Below are positions 8,323 through 18,721 of a stretch of 64,000 bases of DNA, in pieces. The notes below the pieces were generated by a model. The model saw only the letters and a list, made by a program, of their open reading frames with translations, ran no database searches and was not told where the DNA came from. The DNA comes from Cloacibacillus sp. An23 (GTDB lineage: Bacteria; Synergistota; Synergistia; Synergistales; Synergistaceae), in assembly GCF_002159945.1 (NCBI RefSeq), contig NZ_NFJQ01000002.1, forward strand, positions 248,001 through 312,000, read 5' to 3'. A program made the translations under genes and the position numbers. Position 1 is the first letter of the stretch; the number at the start of each line of letters is the position of its first letter.

Positions 8323-8565
8323 TTAGAAAACAAGAACTTCAACTTCGCTTCCAGTATAATCTTTATACCAAGCATTCAGTGCAACTCTTGTCCACCGATA
8401 AGGCTCTGTTCCGCCAAGTTTCTCTCTTGAGAATTCACTATAATTAACGGGCTGCGGGAACTTGCCTTGACGAACCCATCGTTTTATAGTCTGTGGCGAC
8501 ATGCCAAGCGCTTCGGACACATACTTAATGTCACGAAAGAGCGGTTCTATTTTGTAGTCGCTCAT
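8323..8565 (-). CDS. AlpA/Xis-like HTH protein (excisionase candidate)
   Basis: 80 aa. Residues about 12-60 form a MerR/AlpA-type winged helix: IKYVSEALGMSPQTIKRWVR, then the basic QGKFPQPV turn and a PYRWTR element typical of AlpA regulators and excisionases. Such proteins direct tyrosine recombinases towards excision or activate integrase genes. The first in-frame ATG has no good ribosome-binding site; instead it lies inside a short upstream ORF with a strong one, so translation is probably coupled. It lies near the right edge of the AT-rich element, the integrase being about 4 kb away. Confidence 0.8.
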   Translation of the reverse strand: MSDYKIEPLFRDIKYVSEALGMSPQTIKRWVRQGKFPQPVNYSEFSREKLGGTEPYRWTRVALNAWYKDYTGSEVEVLVF

Positions 8566-8623
8566 ATTGATTGCTGCAATATGAACGAATTGAGATTTGA
8601 CTAACTCTTATGTCACGGCTCAT
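8531..8623 (-). CDS. 30-codon leader ORF overlapping the xis-like gene
   Basis: ATG at 8623 follows AAAGGAGGTA (8640-8631) at 7 nt, the strongest Shine-Dalgarno in this part of the window. The frame encodes 30 residues (MSRDIRVSQISIRSYCSNQY and ten more) and stops at 8531, 35 bp inside the xis-like gene in another frame. Ribosomes translating it would pass over and free the weak xis start. It may be a regulatory leader or a genuine small protein; the peptide resembles nothing I recognise. Confidence 0.5.
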   Translation of the reverse strand: MSRDIRVSQISIRSYCSNQYERLQNRTALS

Positions 8624-8651
8624 AGAGCACTACCTCCTTTCGTCATGATGT

Positions 8652-8680
8652 ATAGTAGCACAAGATATTCTAAAAGTCAA
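8652..8680 (-). promoter_or_regulatory. Promoter of the leader ORF/xis operon
   Basis: Minus strand TTGACT (8680-8675), 17-bp spacer, TACTAT (8657-8652) preceded by TGC (extended -10). It lies 28 bp upstream of the leader ORF start. Confidence 0.7.
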
Positions 8681-8690
8681 GTCGAGTTAA

Positions 8691-8716
8691 TTTTTATTAA
8701 AAATTTTTATTAAAAA
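8691..8716. repeat. Tandem 13-bp AT repeat upstream of the xis promoter
   Basis: TTTTTATTAAAAA occurs twice in tandem (8691-8703, 8704-8716), 10 bp upstream of the -35 of the xis promoter. It could be an UP element, or accessory recombinase or Xis binding sites near the element end. Confidence 0.55.
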
Positions 8717-8899
8717 TCACAAAACAGATTGGTAGCTTGTGTCTATATCAAATATGTGTTATACTACTAATGGTTGAATGATAAGATGTTAGACACTAAA
8801 ATTAGTTAAAAATTAGTAGATTTTGGAGCAAAGGGATTCTTTTGTTTCGTTTATGTCTAGTTATTGTAGTACCTTTCCCGCACCAAATAAGAAATCACC
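8717..8899. other. Right margin of the AT-rich element, no gene seen
   Basis: Base composition changes from AT-rich to GC-rich within about 8,840-8,900. No tRNA or other usual integration target is seen, and the left end lies outside the window, so no attachment-site repeat can be identified. Confidence 0.5.
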
Positions 8900-8940
8900 A
8901 AGGGCCGGAGCTGTTTATCTCCGGCCCTTGTCTTTCTTTT
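8900..8940 (+). terminator. Rho-independent terminator
   Basis: An 11-bp perfect stem AAGGGCCGGAG/CTCCGGCCCTT (8900-8910 with 8919-8929), loop of 8 nt, then a T-rich tail. The tail is on the plus strand, yet no plus-strand gene precedes it here. It may have ended a gene now displaced by the mobile element, or may terminate the minus-strand gene at 8981-9454 inefficiently. Confidence 0.75.
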
Positions 8941-8980
8941 AATGCCATGAGCGTTGCCGCATGGCGTACGTTTATGCTTG

Positions 8981-9454
8981 TTAGCCCTGTGTTTCCGTAC
9001 ACGACGCCTTCATCGTCTCGATCAGTTTTTCCGCCGCTTCGGTCAGCTCTTCCTTGCCCGCCGACTGCGACTCGAGCGTTAGCACGGCGTCCTTGCCGGT
9101 CTTTACGACCAGGCTCAGGCCGAGGACGGGGCGGCTTTCGAGCACCGCGTCCAGACCTGCGACAGTGAGCTGTTCCGCGCCGGATCCGTCGGGCGCGCCG
9201 CCTTCATTTATCCGCGAGACCGGCTTCCACAGCTTCGGCCCGGCTCCCTCCATCAATACGGCGAGGAATTTCGCGCCGCGCGCCGTCCTGTATTCACGTT
9301 CCTGCCATGTGCCGTGGCTGCCGGAGACGGCCTCCAGCTTCGTCTCGCGCAGCGTCCCGTTGGTCCATCCTTCTATTTCAGGCAGGCCGGCCGCGAAGGC
9401 CGCCGATGCAGCGAGCAGCACCGCCGCTGCGGCCGCAGTCAATTTTTTATACAT
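8981..9454 (-). CDS. Exported protein of unknown function
   Basis: 157 aa with a classic signal peptide, MYKKLTAAAAAVLLAASAAF, cleaved after an A-F-A motif near residue 22. The start follows GGAGGGAA at 8 nt. The mature part (about 135 aa) has alternating hydrophobic strands and an Ala/Glu-rich C-terminal helix (EELTEAAEKLIETMKAS), consistent with a small periplasmic domain, but I recognise no family. No lipobox, membrane segment or catalytic motif is present. It is the first chromosomal gene after the mobile element, divergent from miaB by 289 bp, with its stop 40 bp from a terminator hairpin. Confidence 0.75.
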   Translation of the reverse strand: MYKKLTAAAAAVLLAASAAFAAGLPEIEGWTNGTLRETKLEAVSGSHGTWQEREYRTARGAKFLAVLMEGAGPKLWKPVSRINEGGAPDGSGAEQLTVAGLDAVLESRPVLGLSLVVKTGKDAVLTLESQSAGKEELTEAAEKLIETMKASCTETQG

Positions 9455-9743
9455 GATCGCTTCCCTCCGTCACGTCATTTTTCGCCGCTAAGTATAGCGC
9501 TTAATGCGGTTTTTTAATATATCACGTCGTCCCACATCACGCAGTTGACCGTTCACCCGCGCCCGAAGCGGACGCGCGGGGATTTTTCGTTTTTTCGCCG
9601 TTTTCGCCGCGGCGCGCCGCAAAGACAAATTTTGCCGCGTAATGTAAAATACTAAAAATGGACGGGCGCGCGTGTTGCCGGGATATTTTCACGGCGGCGT
9701 TTCGGCGCGCCGGAAATAATATGAATCGAAGGAGCGGCGGCCT
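9455..9743. other. Divergent intergenic region before miaB
   Basis: Holds the regulatory DNA of the exported-protein gene and miaB. A GC-rich inverted repeat with a following T-run lies near 9,556-9,592 but no plus-strand gene precedes it. On the minus strand TATACT (9496-9491) is a possible -10 for the exported protein. No promoter for miaB could be assigned with confidence. Confidence 0.4.
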
Positions 9744-11066
9744 TTGCGTAAATTTTTTATCAGAGTTTTCGGGTGCCAGATGAATTCCTACGACGGGGAC
9801 AGGCTGCGCACCGCTATGAACCATATGGGGTGGACGGAGTCGGCTGAGGACGAGGCCGACGTCGTGATGCTCGTCACGTGCAGCATACGCGAGAAGGCGG
9901 AGCAGAAGGCCGCGAGCGAAATAGGCCGCTACGACCTGCAGCGCCGCAGGACGGGAAAGCCCTCAGTCGTCCTCGTCGGCTGTATGGCTCAGCGCATCGG
10001 GCGCGAAATGGCGAAAAAATTTCCCTGCGTCAAGCTCGTCTCGGGGCCGCGCCATCTCGGCCTCGTCCCGCAGGCCGCGGCGGAGCTGACGCCCGACTGC
10101 GCGCCGCGCTTTTTCATGGACGACGATCCGCGCGCGCTCATCGATCTCGAGGTCGTGCCGACGGCGCGCACGAACCCGTTCAAGGCATACGTCACGATAA
10201 CCTACGGCTGCGACCGCTTTTGCTCTTACTGCATAGTCCCTTACGTGCGCGGCAGGCTCCAGTCGCGCGCCCACGAGGATATATTGAACGAGATGAAGGC
10301 CCTCATCGACGGCGGAGTGCGCGAGATAACGCTGCTCGGGCAGAATGTCGATGCCTACGGCAAGGATCTGAAGAACGGCTACGGCTTCGCTTCTCTGCTC
10401 GCCGACGCGGCGGCTCTGCCCGGGCTCGAGCGCCTGCGCTTCGCTACCTCGCACCCGAAGGATTTCGACGCAGACATACTCGACGTGATGAAGGAGAGCC
10501 CGTCCATATGCCGCGCGATAAATCTGCCGGTGCAGTCCGGCAGCGACAGGATACTGCGCGAGATGAACCGCGGCTACACGTCGGGGCAGTACCTCGAGCT
10601 TGTGGACAGGATAAAGAGCGCGCTTCCGGACGTGAGCCTGACGACCGACTTGATAGTAGGCTTCCCGGGCGAGACGGAGGAGGAGTTCCGCGATTCTTAC
10701 AGGCTTCTTGAAAAGGTGAAGTTCGACATCGTCCACACGGCGGCCTACTCTCCGCGCGAGGGGACACGCGCCGCGATGATGGACTGTCAGGTAGACAATC
10801 GCGTCAAGGCCGCGCGCCTCAACGAGATAAACGCGCTGCAGGCGTCGATAGCGCGCGCCTCGAACGAGCAATATGTCGGACAGGAGTTCGATATACTGGC
10901 CGACGGATGGGCCCCGCGCGGCGAGGGCAAGATACAGGGCCGCACGATGACCGACAAGGTCGTCATAATCCCCGGCGGCGAGGAGGACTTCGGCAAAACG
11001 ATTCCGGTCACGATAACGCGCGCGAGCCATTGGTCGCTTGAGGGCGAGCGGAGGAGAAAGCCGTGA
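9744..11066 (+). CDS. miaB: tRNA-2-methylthio-N6-dimethylallyladenosine synthase
   Basis: 440 aa from a TTG start (AAGGAG at 9729-9734). MiaB is a radical-SAM methylthiotransferase that adds a methylthio group to N6-isopentenyl-A37 of tRNAs reading UNN codons. The UPF0004 domain carries three cluster ligands (C11 in FGCQMNSYD, C46 in VTCSIREKAE, C80 in VGCMAQR). The radical-SAM cluster motif is C156-x3-C160-x2-C163 (GCDRFCSYCIVPYVRG). The C-terminal TRAM domain spans about residues 370-432. TCSIREKAE distinguishes MiaB from MtaB and RimO. It is the first gene of a long operon and overlaps comEA by 4 nt. Confidence 0.95.
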   Translation: MRKFFIRVFGCQMNSYDGDRLRTAMNHMGWTESAEDEADVVMLVTCSIREKAEQKAASEIGRYDLQRRRTGKPSVVLVGCMAQRIGREMAKKFPCVKLVSGPRHLGLVPQAAAELTPDCAPRFFMDDDPRALIDLEVVPTARTNPFKAYVTITYGCDRFCSYCIVPYVRGRLQSRAHEDILNEMKALIDGGVREITLLGQNVDAYGKDLKNGYGFASLLADAAALPGLERLRFATSHPKDFDADILDVMKESPSICRAINLPVQSGSDRILREMNRGYTSGQYLELVDRIKSALPDVSLTTDLIVGFPGETEEEFRDSYRLLEKVKFDIVHTAAYSPREGTRAAMMDCQVDNRVKAARLNEINALQASIARASNEQYVGQEFDILADGWAPRGEGKIQGRTMTDKVVIIPGGEEDFGKTIPVTITRASHWSLEGERRRKP

Positions 11067-11761
11067 ATTTCCGCGCCTCCGGCAAGGTCCTGACCGCGGC
11101 GGGAATTATATGCTTCGCAGCGGCGTTTCTTCTGCTGAACTCATTTAAGGGAGAGTTCGGCAAGGATACGGCGGGGCTTTCGACGGAGCTGCCGCAGATG
11201 GAGGACACGCTCGACGTTACGCCGAAGGCCGCGGCGCCTGCGGCGCAGGAGCCGGAGCGTCTCGCCTCTGTTACGCAAAGTACCGCTCTGCCGCAGAAAT
11301 GGGTCGTCTACGTCACTGGTGCGGTGCGCAATCCGGGCGTTTACGAAATCGCGCCTTCGTCGCGCGTCTACGAAGCGCTGAACGCCGCGGGAGGATTTTC
11401 CGCCGATGCCGACCAGGAGGCGGTAAACCTCGCCGCTATGCTGACCGACGGCGTCCATATAAAATTCCCACGCAAGGGCGAGGCCGTTACGCCTCAGTCT
11501 TCCGCGCCCGCAGCTCCGGCGCGGGCCTCAGTTTCATCCGCGCCGCGCGCATCTGCCGCCTCCGGCAAAATCAACATCAACACCGCGGGCCTAGGCGAGC
11601 TCGACTCGCTTGCCGGGATAGGGCCGAAGACCGGGCAGGCGATAATCGACTACCGAGAGGCCAACGGGCCTTTCCGCCGCGTCGAGGATCTGATGAACGT
11701 CAAGGGCATCGGGCCGAAAAAGTTCGACGCGATAAAGGACGACATAACGGTTGGCGGCTAA
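11063..11761 (+). CDS. comEA: ComEA-like DNA-uptake protein (SLBB + HhH)
   Basis: 232 aa from GTG 11063, overlapping the miaB stop (GTGA). One N-terminal membrane anchor (about residues 10-28) precedes a Pro/Ala-rich linker. An SLBB domain follows (about 78-135; VVYVTGAVRNPGVYEI, LNAAGGF). A second low-complexity linker leads to a C-terminal helix-hairpin-helix pair (about 168-230; KININTAGLGELDSLAGIGP and VEDLMNVKGIGPKKFDAI). This is the standard ComEA layout: a membrane-anchored receptor that binds incoming DNA. comEC follows with an 11-nt overlap, so the two core uptake genes are coupled. Confidence 0.93.
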   Translation: MNFRASGKVLTAAGIICFAAAFLLLNSFKGEFGKDTAGLSTELPQMEDTLDVTPKAAAPAAQEPERLASVTQSTALPQKWVVYVTGAVRNPGVYEIAPSSRVYEALNAAGGFSADADQEAVNLAAMLTDGVHIKFPRKGEAVTPQSSAPAAPARASVSSAPRASAASGKININTAGLGELDSLAGIGPKTGQAIIDYREANGPFRRVEDLMNVKGIGPKKFDAIKDDITVGG

Positions 11762-13181
11762 GGAGGGGCCTCTCTCCTCGGCTCCCGCCTTTTTCATATT
11801 TTTATCTCTCTGCGCGGCGATCCTGCTCGGCGTGCGCACTTTCGCGCCGCCCGCCGCCGCGGCGCTCGCTTCGGCGCTTTTGTGCGCCGCGGCGATATTT
11901 GCGGGGACGGCCGGCGTCGTTCCCGGCTGGCGGCGGATGCTTTGCCTCGTGCTTATGATTTCATTCGCGGTTTCTTTCGTATCGATCCTCCGCGTGCGCG
12001 AGAATATCTCGTTTCCGGATCGAGTTGAGACCGCCGGAAAAGTCCTGCTCTCGCGCGAGTGGGGCAAAAGGCGTGCCGTGTTGATCGAGACTCCATACGG
12101 GCGCGCCGCCGCCTACACTCGCGAGAATCCGCGCGAAGGCGCGAAGGTTTGGCTGCGCGGCGCGTCGTTCGATTTCAAACGCGCGGAGGAGCGCGGCGGC
12201 TTCGACGAGATGCTTTTCTGGCGCGGCAAGGGCGCGGTAAAAAGGCTCGAGCTTTTCGAGATACGCGAGACGGCTCCGCCGTCCGGCGTCGCGGCGTGGC
12301 GCGGACGGCTCGACGGGGTTTTCGCCGGCCGGCTGTATCCCTTGAGCGCGGCCTATATGTCGGCGCTCACGACCGGGCGTCGCTCCGCCGCGATAGAGGA
12401 GCCGCACGAGCGCGCCGGCACTATACATCTGCTTTCCGTATCGGGCTTTCATGTCGGCGTGCTTGCGGGGCTGCTCTTCTTTCTCCAGCGCGGCGGCGCG
12501 GCGCGCACAGCCGTAGTATCGGCGGCGATGTGGTTCTACGTCGCGCTCGCCGGTTTCCCGCCCGGCGGTGTTAGGGCCGCCGTCATGGCGCAGATGTGTC
12601 TCGCGGCGGAGGCCCTCGGGCGTCCGTATTCGTCCTTCAACAACGTCAGCGCCGCAGGCTGCGTCATGCTGCTCTATAATCCGTGGAGCTTCTTCGACGT
12701 CGGGTGGCGTCTGTCTGTGCTCGCGGCGCTCTTCATAACGGCCGGAGCCCGCTTCGCTGGGCGCGGCTTTTCCGGCGCCGCTGCGCTCTCCGTGCTCGTC
12801 TGGTTCGTCAGCGCGCCTGTCGTGGCTGAGGTCTTTTCTTCCGTGCCGGTCGCCGGGCTTTTCATCAACGTCGTCGCCGTGCCGTATTTCGCTGTGATAT
12901 TTCCCTTGGTTTTCGCTCTGTCCCTGCCTCCGCTGCTCGGTCTTCCATTCTCGTCATTCTTCGCCGCGCTCTCCGAAATTATCCTGAGTTTCTCTCAGAA
13001 TGCGCTTGAATTCCTCGCCTCTCTGGCGCCGGCGGGCGTAGGCTGGTCTGCGATGCTTTTCGTCTTCGCCGCCGCCGTTTTCAGCGCCGCGGCCGCGCTC
13101 AGGTGCGGAGCCCCGGCTGGGCGCACGCCCTTCATCGTCCTCTTTTCCGTGATACTGCTGCTGTATCTCCGCTCCGTGTAG
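11751..13181 (+). CDS. comEC: ComEC/Rec2-family DNA-uptake channel lacking the lactamase domain
   Basis: 476 aa from TTG 11751, which overlaps comEA by 11 nt. The protein has two N-terminal membrane segments, an OB-like soluble region (about residues 85-180) and a Competence domain with many membrane segments (about 200-470), including the hallmark HLLSVSGFHVG and GFPPGGVRAAVMA. ComEC forms the inner-membrane channel for single-stranded DNA in transformation. Full-length homologues (about 700-800 aa) also carry a C-terminal metallo-beta-lactamase domain; that is absent here and the stop is followed directly by coaX, so this is a short form and not a frameshifted one. No later type IV pilus gene is in the window. 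Confidence 0.9.
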   Translation: MAAKEGPLSSAPAFFIFLSLCAAILLGVRTFAPPAAAALASALLCAAAIFAGTAGVVPGWRRMLCLVLMISFAVSFVSILRVRENISFPDRVETAGKVLLSREWGKRRAVLIETPYGRAAAYTRENPREGAKVWLRGASFDFKRAEERGGFDEMLFWRGKGAVKRLELFEIRETAPPSGVAAWRGRLDGVFAGRLYPLSAAYMSALTTGRRSAAIEEPHERAGTIHLLSVSGFHVGVLAGLLFFLQRGGAARTAVVSAAMWFYVALAGFPPGGVRAAVMAQMCLAAEALGRPYSSFNNVSAAGCVMLLYNPWSFFDVGWRLSVLAALFITAGARFAGRGFSGAAALSVLVWFVSAPVVAEVFSSVPVAGLFINVVAVPYFAVIFPLVFALSLPPLLGLPFSSFFAALSEIILSFSQNALEFLASLAPAGVGWSAMLFVFAAAVFSAAAALRCGAPAGRTPFIVLFSVILLLYLRSV

Positions 13182-13223
13182 TAAAATATAAAAATTGTAT
13201 TATCTCTCTGGGAGGAATGGCGG

Positions 13224-13994
13224 ATGCTTCTCGTCTTCGACATTGGGAACACAAATACGGTAATGGGCATCTACGACGGAGAAAAGCTCGTCGGACACTG
13301 GCGGCTGACCTCGCGCAAGCGCACCGCGGACGAGGTCGGCTTCATGGTGCAGGGGATGCTCTCGTCGTTCGGGATAGACAAGAGCGCCGTCGACGGCGCG
13401 ATTTTCGGCAGCGTGGTGCCGCCGCTCGACGAGATGATACGCGGAGGCGTAAAAAAATATATCGGCATAGACTGTATCCGCGTGACGGCGAAGCTCAACA
13501 CCGGACTAACGATAAAGATGAAGAACCCGACCGGCATCGGGGCCGACCGCATAGTGAACGCTGTAGCGGGACGCGCAAAATACGGCGCTCCGCTAGTCAT
13601 CGTCGACCTCGGGACCGCCATAACTTTCGATGTCATATCGGCGGAAGGCGCGTATCTCGGCGGCGCGATAGCGCCGGGAATGGAACTTGCGATGGAGTCG
13701 CTCTTCTCGCGCACGGCGAAGCTGCCGCAGATAGAGCTCACCGCTCCCGAGCACGTCATCGGCGGCAACACGGTAGAGGCGATACAGTCCGGCGTAATCT
13801 ACGGCACCGTAGGCATGGCCGATAAGATAATCAAGGGAATTTTCAAGGAGCTCGGAGGCCCATGCCGCGTTGTAGCGACAGGCGGCCACGCGCCGCTCAT
13901 CGCGAAATATTCGAACCGCATCGACACAGTGGACCAGTGGCTTACGCTCGACGGTCTGAGGATACTGTACGAAAGGAACCGCGTTGCTGACTGA
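13224..13994 (+). CDS. coaX: Type III pantothenate kinase
   Basis: 256 aa; ATG 13224 with GGGAGG upstream. It phosphorylates pantothenate in the first step of coenzyme A synthesis. The ASKHA fold is shown by the N-terminal phosphate-loop motif MLLVFDIGNTNT, the pantothenate-site GADRIVNAVAG (about residues 110-120), and VDLGTAITFDV (about 130-140). Type III enzymes use a monovalent cation and are not inhibited by CoA; length matches the family (about 255 aa). Downstream dus starts inside its last codons (11-nt overlap), so the genes are co-transcribed. Confidence 0.95.
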   Translation: MLLVFDIGNTNTVMGIYDGEKLVGHWRLTSRKRTADEVGFMVQGMLSSFGIDKSAVDGAIFGSVVPPLDEMIRGGVKKYIGIDCIRVTAKLNTGLTIKMKNPTGIGADRIVNAVAGRAKYGAPLVIVDLGTAITFDVISAEGAYLGGAIAPGMELAMESLFSRTAKLPQIELTAPEHVIGGNTVEAIQSGVIYGTVGMADKIIKGIFKELGGPCRVVATGGHAPLIAKYSNRIDTVDQWLTLDGLRILYERNRVAD

Positions 13995-15033
13995 GGCCGC
14001 AGGCGCGCCGCGCGATTTCGCTCCGCCGGGCTGGCCGAAAAAAGTCGGCGGCGTCGAGGTCGCCAATCCGGTATGGCTCGCGCCGCTCGCGGGAATAACC
14101 TTCAGTTCCTTCCGGCGCTTCCACCGGGCGCTCGGCGCTGGGCTCGTCCATACGGAAATGGTCAGCGCGCTCGGCCTCATATACAAGGGACGCAAGACGA
14201 AGGAGCTGCTCTACGGCTTCGACGACGAGCGCCCGTGCGCGCTCCAGCTCTTCGGCGCGAGCGCCGCTGACATGGCGAATGGCGCGGAGATCGCGCTCTC
14301 TATACGCCAGTTCGACGCGCTCGAGGTCAACATGGCCTGCCCGATGCCGAAGGTGACGAAGAAGGGCGCCGGCTCGAAGCTTATGGAATTTCCGGACGAG
14401 GCCGCGGCTATGATGAGCGCGCTGAAAAAATTCGGCCTCCCTGTGTGGGCGAAGGTGCGCGTCATGCCGCGCGGCTCGGCGCTCACTACCGAGCAGTTCT
14501 GCGAAAGGCTCTTCGACGCTGGGGCGGATTTTATATTCGTACACGGACGCACGCCGGCCCAGAGATACGAGGGGACCGCGTCGCGCGAGGCCGTAGGCGG
14601 GGTCGCCGCGATGTTTCCAGGAATGATAGGCGGAAGCGGCGACTGCTACGCGCCGGAGGATTTCGCGGACTATCTGTCGCGCGGCTGCGCCGCGGTGCTC
14701 GCGGCCCGCGGCGTGCTGCGCGACGCGCTGCTCGTGCCGCGCGCGCTGAAACTGCTCGGCGCGCCTGTGCCGGACGGCTTTTGCACTCAGTCCCCGGAGG
14801 CGCAGGCCGAAATTCTTCTCGAACTCGGTAGAAACATCTATAATACCGAGGGAGAGTCTCTCGCTCTCATGATAGCGAAGAGAATGCTCGGCGCTCTGTT
14901 TAAGGGCTTCGCTGGAGCGCCGAAGCTCCGCCGCGATGGCGCCATGGTCAGAAAATGGGAAGAAATGGAAAAACTCCTGAAAGACCGCGCATCTTGCGAA
15001 AGCAGCGAATGCGGCGCGGAAACGCGGCATTAA
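13984..15033 (+). CDS. dus: tRNA-dihydrouridine synthase (DusB-like)
   Basis: 349 aa from TTG 13984, overlapping coaX. Dus enzymes are FMN-dependent reductases that make dihydrouridine in the tRNA D-loop. The FMN-binding TIM barrel starts with WLAPLAGITFSSFRR, the family signature TEMVSALGLIY follows, and the catalytic cysteine is C119 in EVNMACPMPKVTKKGAG. K143-equivalent and phosphate-binding motifs VWAKVRV and FIFVHGRTPAQRYEG are present. The C-terminal helical tRNA-binding domain ends in a short Cys-containing tail (ASCESSECGAETRH). The subfamily (DusB rather than DusA or DusC) is judged from NMACPMPKV and length. Confidence 0.93.
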   Translation: MLTEAAGAPRDFAPPGWPKKVGGVEVANPVWLAPLAGITFSSFRRFHRALGAGLVHTEMVSALGLIYKGRKTKELLYGFDDERPCALQLFGASAADMANGAEIALSIRQFDALEVNMACPMPKVTKKGAGSKLMEFPDEAAAMMSALKKFGLPVWAKVRVMPRGSALTTEQFCERLFDAGADFIFVHGRTPAQRYEGTASREAVGGVAAMFPGMIGGSGDCYAPEDFADYLSRGCAAVLAARGVLRDALLVPRALKLLGAPVPDGFCTQSPEAQAEILLELGRNIYNTEGESLALMIAKRMLGALFKGFAGAPKLRRDGAMVRKWEEMEKLLKDRASCESSECGAETRH

Positions 15034-15087
15034 CGCAAATATGCGTCATCATAGAGTTTTAATAAACACACGGGAGATGTGATTCAA

Positions 15088-16605
15088 GTGGCAGAAGAGA
15101 AGAAGAACGCGCCGGCGCAGCAGAACGTAATGCCGGAAGAGGAGATTTTCCGCCAGCGCAAGGACAAGCTGACGCGCCTCCGCTCGGAAGAGGGCTACGA
15201 CCCCTACAAGCAGGACCACTACGAGGTGAAGCACAGCCTCGCCTATGTAAAGGAGAAATACGGCTGCCTCAAGCCCGAAGAGTGGGCCGACGAGGAGATT
15301 CAGACGGCGGGGCGCATAATAGTTCTGCGCCGCCACGGAAAGACCGCCTTCGCCACATTCGAGGACGGCTTCGACCGCCTGCAGCTCTGCTTCCAGTTCG
15401 ACGTGCTCGGCGAGAAGGACTACTCTTTCTTTAAGAAATGGGTCGATGCGGGCGATTTCATCGGCCTTGTAGGCGTTCCGTTCCGCACGCAGCGCGGCGA
15501 GCTTACGCTGTCGGTGCGCAGCTTCACGCTCCTGTCGAAAGCGCTGCGCCCGATGCCCGAGAAGTACCACGGCCTCAAAGATATGGAGGTCCGCTACCGC
15601 CAGCGCTACGCAGACCTCATAGCCAATCCGGAGGTGCGCGACGTATTCCGCAAGCGCACGAAGATAATACAGACCTTCCGCCGCGTCCTGGACAGCCACG
15701 GAACTCTCGAAGTCGAGACGCCTATACTCTCTACGATTGCTGGCGGCGCGAACGCGCGCCCCTTCATCACGCACCACAACACGCTCGACATCGACATGTA
15801 CCTGCGCATCGCGACGGAGCTTTACCTCAAGCGCCTCGTCGTCGGCATGATGGGCCGCGTCTACGAGATAGGCAAACAGTTCCGCAACGAGGGCATGGAC
15901 CTGCGCCACAACCCGGAGTTCACGACGATGGAGGTCTACTGGCCGTACGCCAATTACGAGGACATGATGAACCTCGCCGAGGAGCTGATAGTCGCTTGCG
16001 CCGACGAGCTCGGCGGCCGCGTCGTCAGCTATCAGGGGACGGAGATAAATCTCAACCCGCCATTCCGCCGCGCTACGATGGCGGAGCTCGTCAACGAGCA
16101 CGTAGGCGTAGACTTCATAAACATCACGGACGAAGAGGCGCGCCGTCAGGCCGCGCTGCGCGGTCTGGAGATCAAGCCGTCGTTCACGCGCTTCGACATC
16201 CTGCCGCTCTTCTTCGACGAATATGTCGAGGACAAGCTGATACAGCCGACCTTCGTCATGGGACACCCGACAGTCATATCGCCGCTCTCAAAGCGCAACA
16301 AGGAGAACCCGGACATCACGGACCGCTTCGAGCTTTACATCAACGGCTGGGAGATGGCGAACGCTTTCAGCGAGCTCAACGACCCGCTGGACCAGCGCGA
16401 GCGCTTCATCGACCAGGCGCGCAAGAAGGCCGACGGCGACGACGAATCGCATCCGTTCGACGAGGATTTCGTAAATGCGCTCGAATACGGCCTTCCGCCG
16501 ACCGGAGGAATGGGGATCGGCATCGACCGCGTCGTGATGATACTGACGGATTCCAAGAGCATACGCGACGTCATCTTCTTCCCGACGATGAGGCCGAAGG
16601 ACTAG
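15088..16605 (+). CDS. lysS: Lysyl-tRNA synthetase, class II
   Basis: 505 aa from GTG 15088, preferred over GTG 15079 because GGGAG (15072-15076) is then 11 nt away and not 2. The N-terminal OB anticodon-binding domain spans about residues 60-160. The catalytic core carries class II motif 2 (FRNEGMDLRHNPEFTTMEVY, about 270) and motif 3 (GGMGIGIDRVVMIL, about 475). The order and length match bacterial LysRS. It lies between dus and ligA in the same operon, with about 50 bp upstream and 21 bp downstream. Confidence 0.97.
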   Translation: MAEEKKNAPAQQNVMPEEEIFRQRKDKLTRLRSEEGYDPYKQDHYEVKHSLAYVKEKYGCLKPEEWADEEIQTAGRIIVLRRHGKTAFATFEDGFDRLQLCFQFDVLGEKDYSFFKKWVDAGDFIGLVGVPFRTQRGELTLSVRSFTLLSKALRPMPEKYHGLKDMEVRYRQRYADLIANPEVRDVFRKRTKIIQTFRRVLDSHGTLEVETPILSTIAGGANARPFITHHNTLDIDMYLRIATELYLKRLVVGMMGRVYEIGKQFRNEGMDLRHNPEFTTMEVYWPYANYEDMMNLAEELIVACADELGGRVVSYQGTEINLNPPFRRATMAELVNEHVGVDFINITDEEARRQAALRGLEIKPSFTRFDILPLFFDEYVEDKLIQPTFVMGHPTVISPLSKRNKENPDITDRFELYINGWEMANAFSELNDPLDQRERFIDQARKKADGDDESHPFDEDFVNALEYGLPPTGGMGIGIDRVVMILTDSKSIRDVIFFPTMRPKD

Positions 16606-18690
<2,085 letters not shown>

Positions 18691-18721
18691 CGGAATATTC
18701 CTCGCTCAAGGGGGTTCATAT

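Noticed and set aside
8860-8890. tRNA-like 3' end (CCGCACCA) as a possible integration target
   Set aside because: No T-arm (GTTCGA-type) or matching acceptor strand is found upstream, so it is not a tRNA end.
8842-9168. 108-codon plus-strand ORF across the element boundary
   Set aside because: It spans a strong terminator and lies antisense to the exported-protein gene; no ribosome-binding site and no family resemblance.
9963-11030. 355-codon minus-strand ORF opposite miaB
   Set aside because: Shadow frame; Arg/Val-rich without domains.
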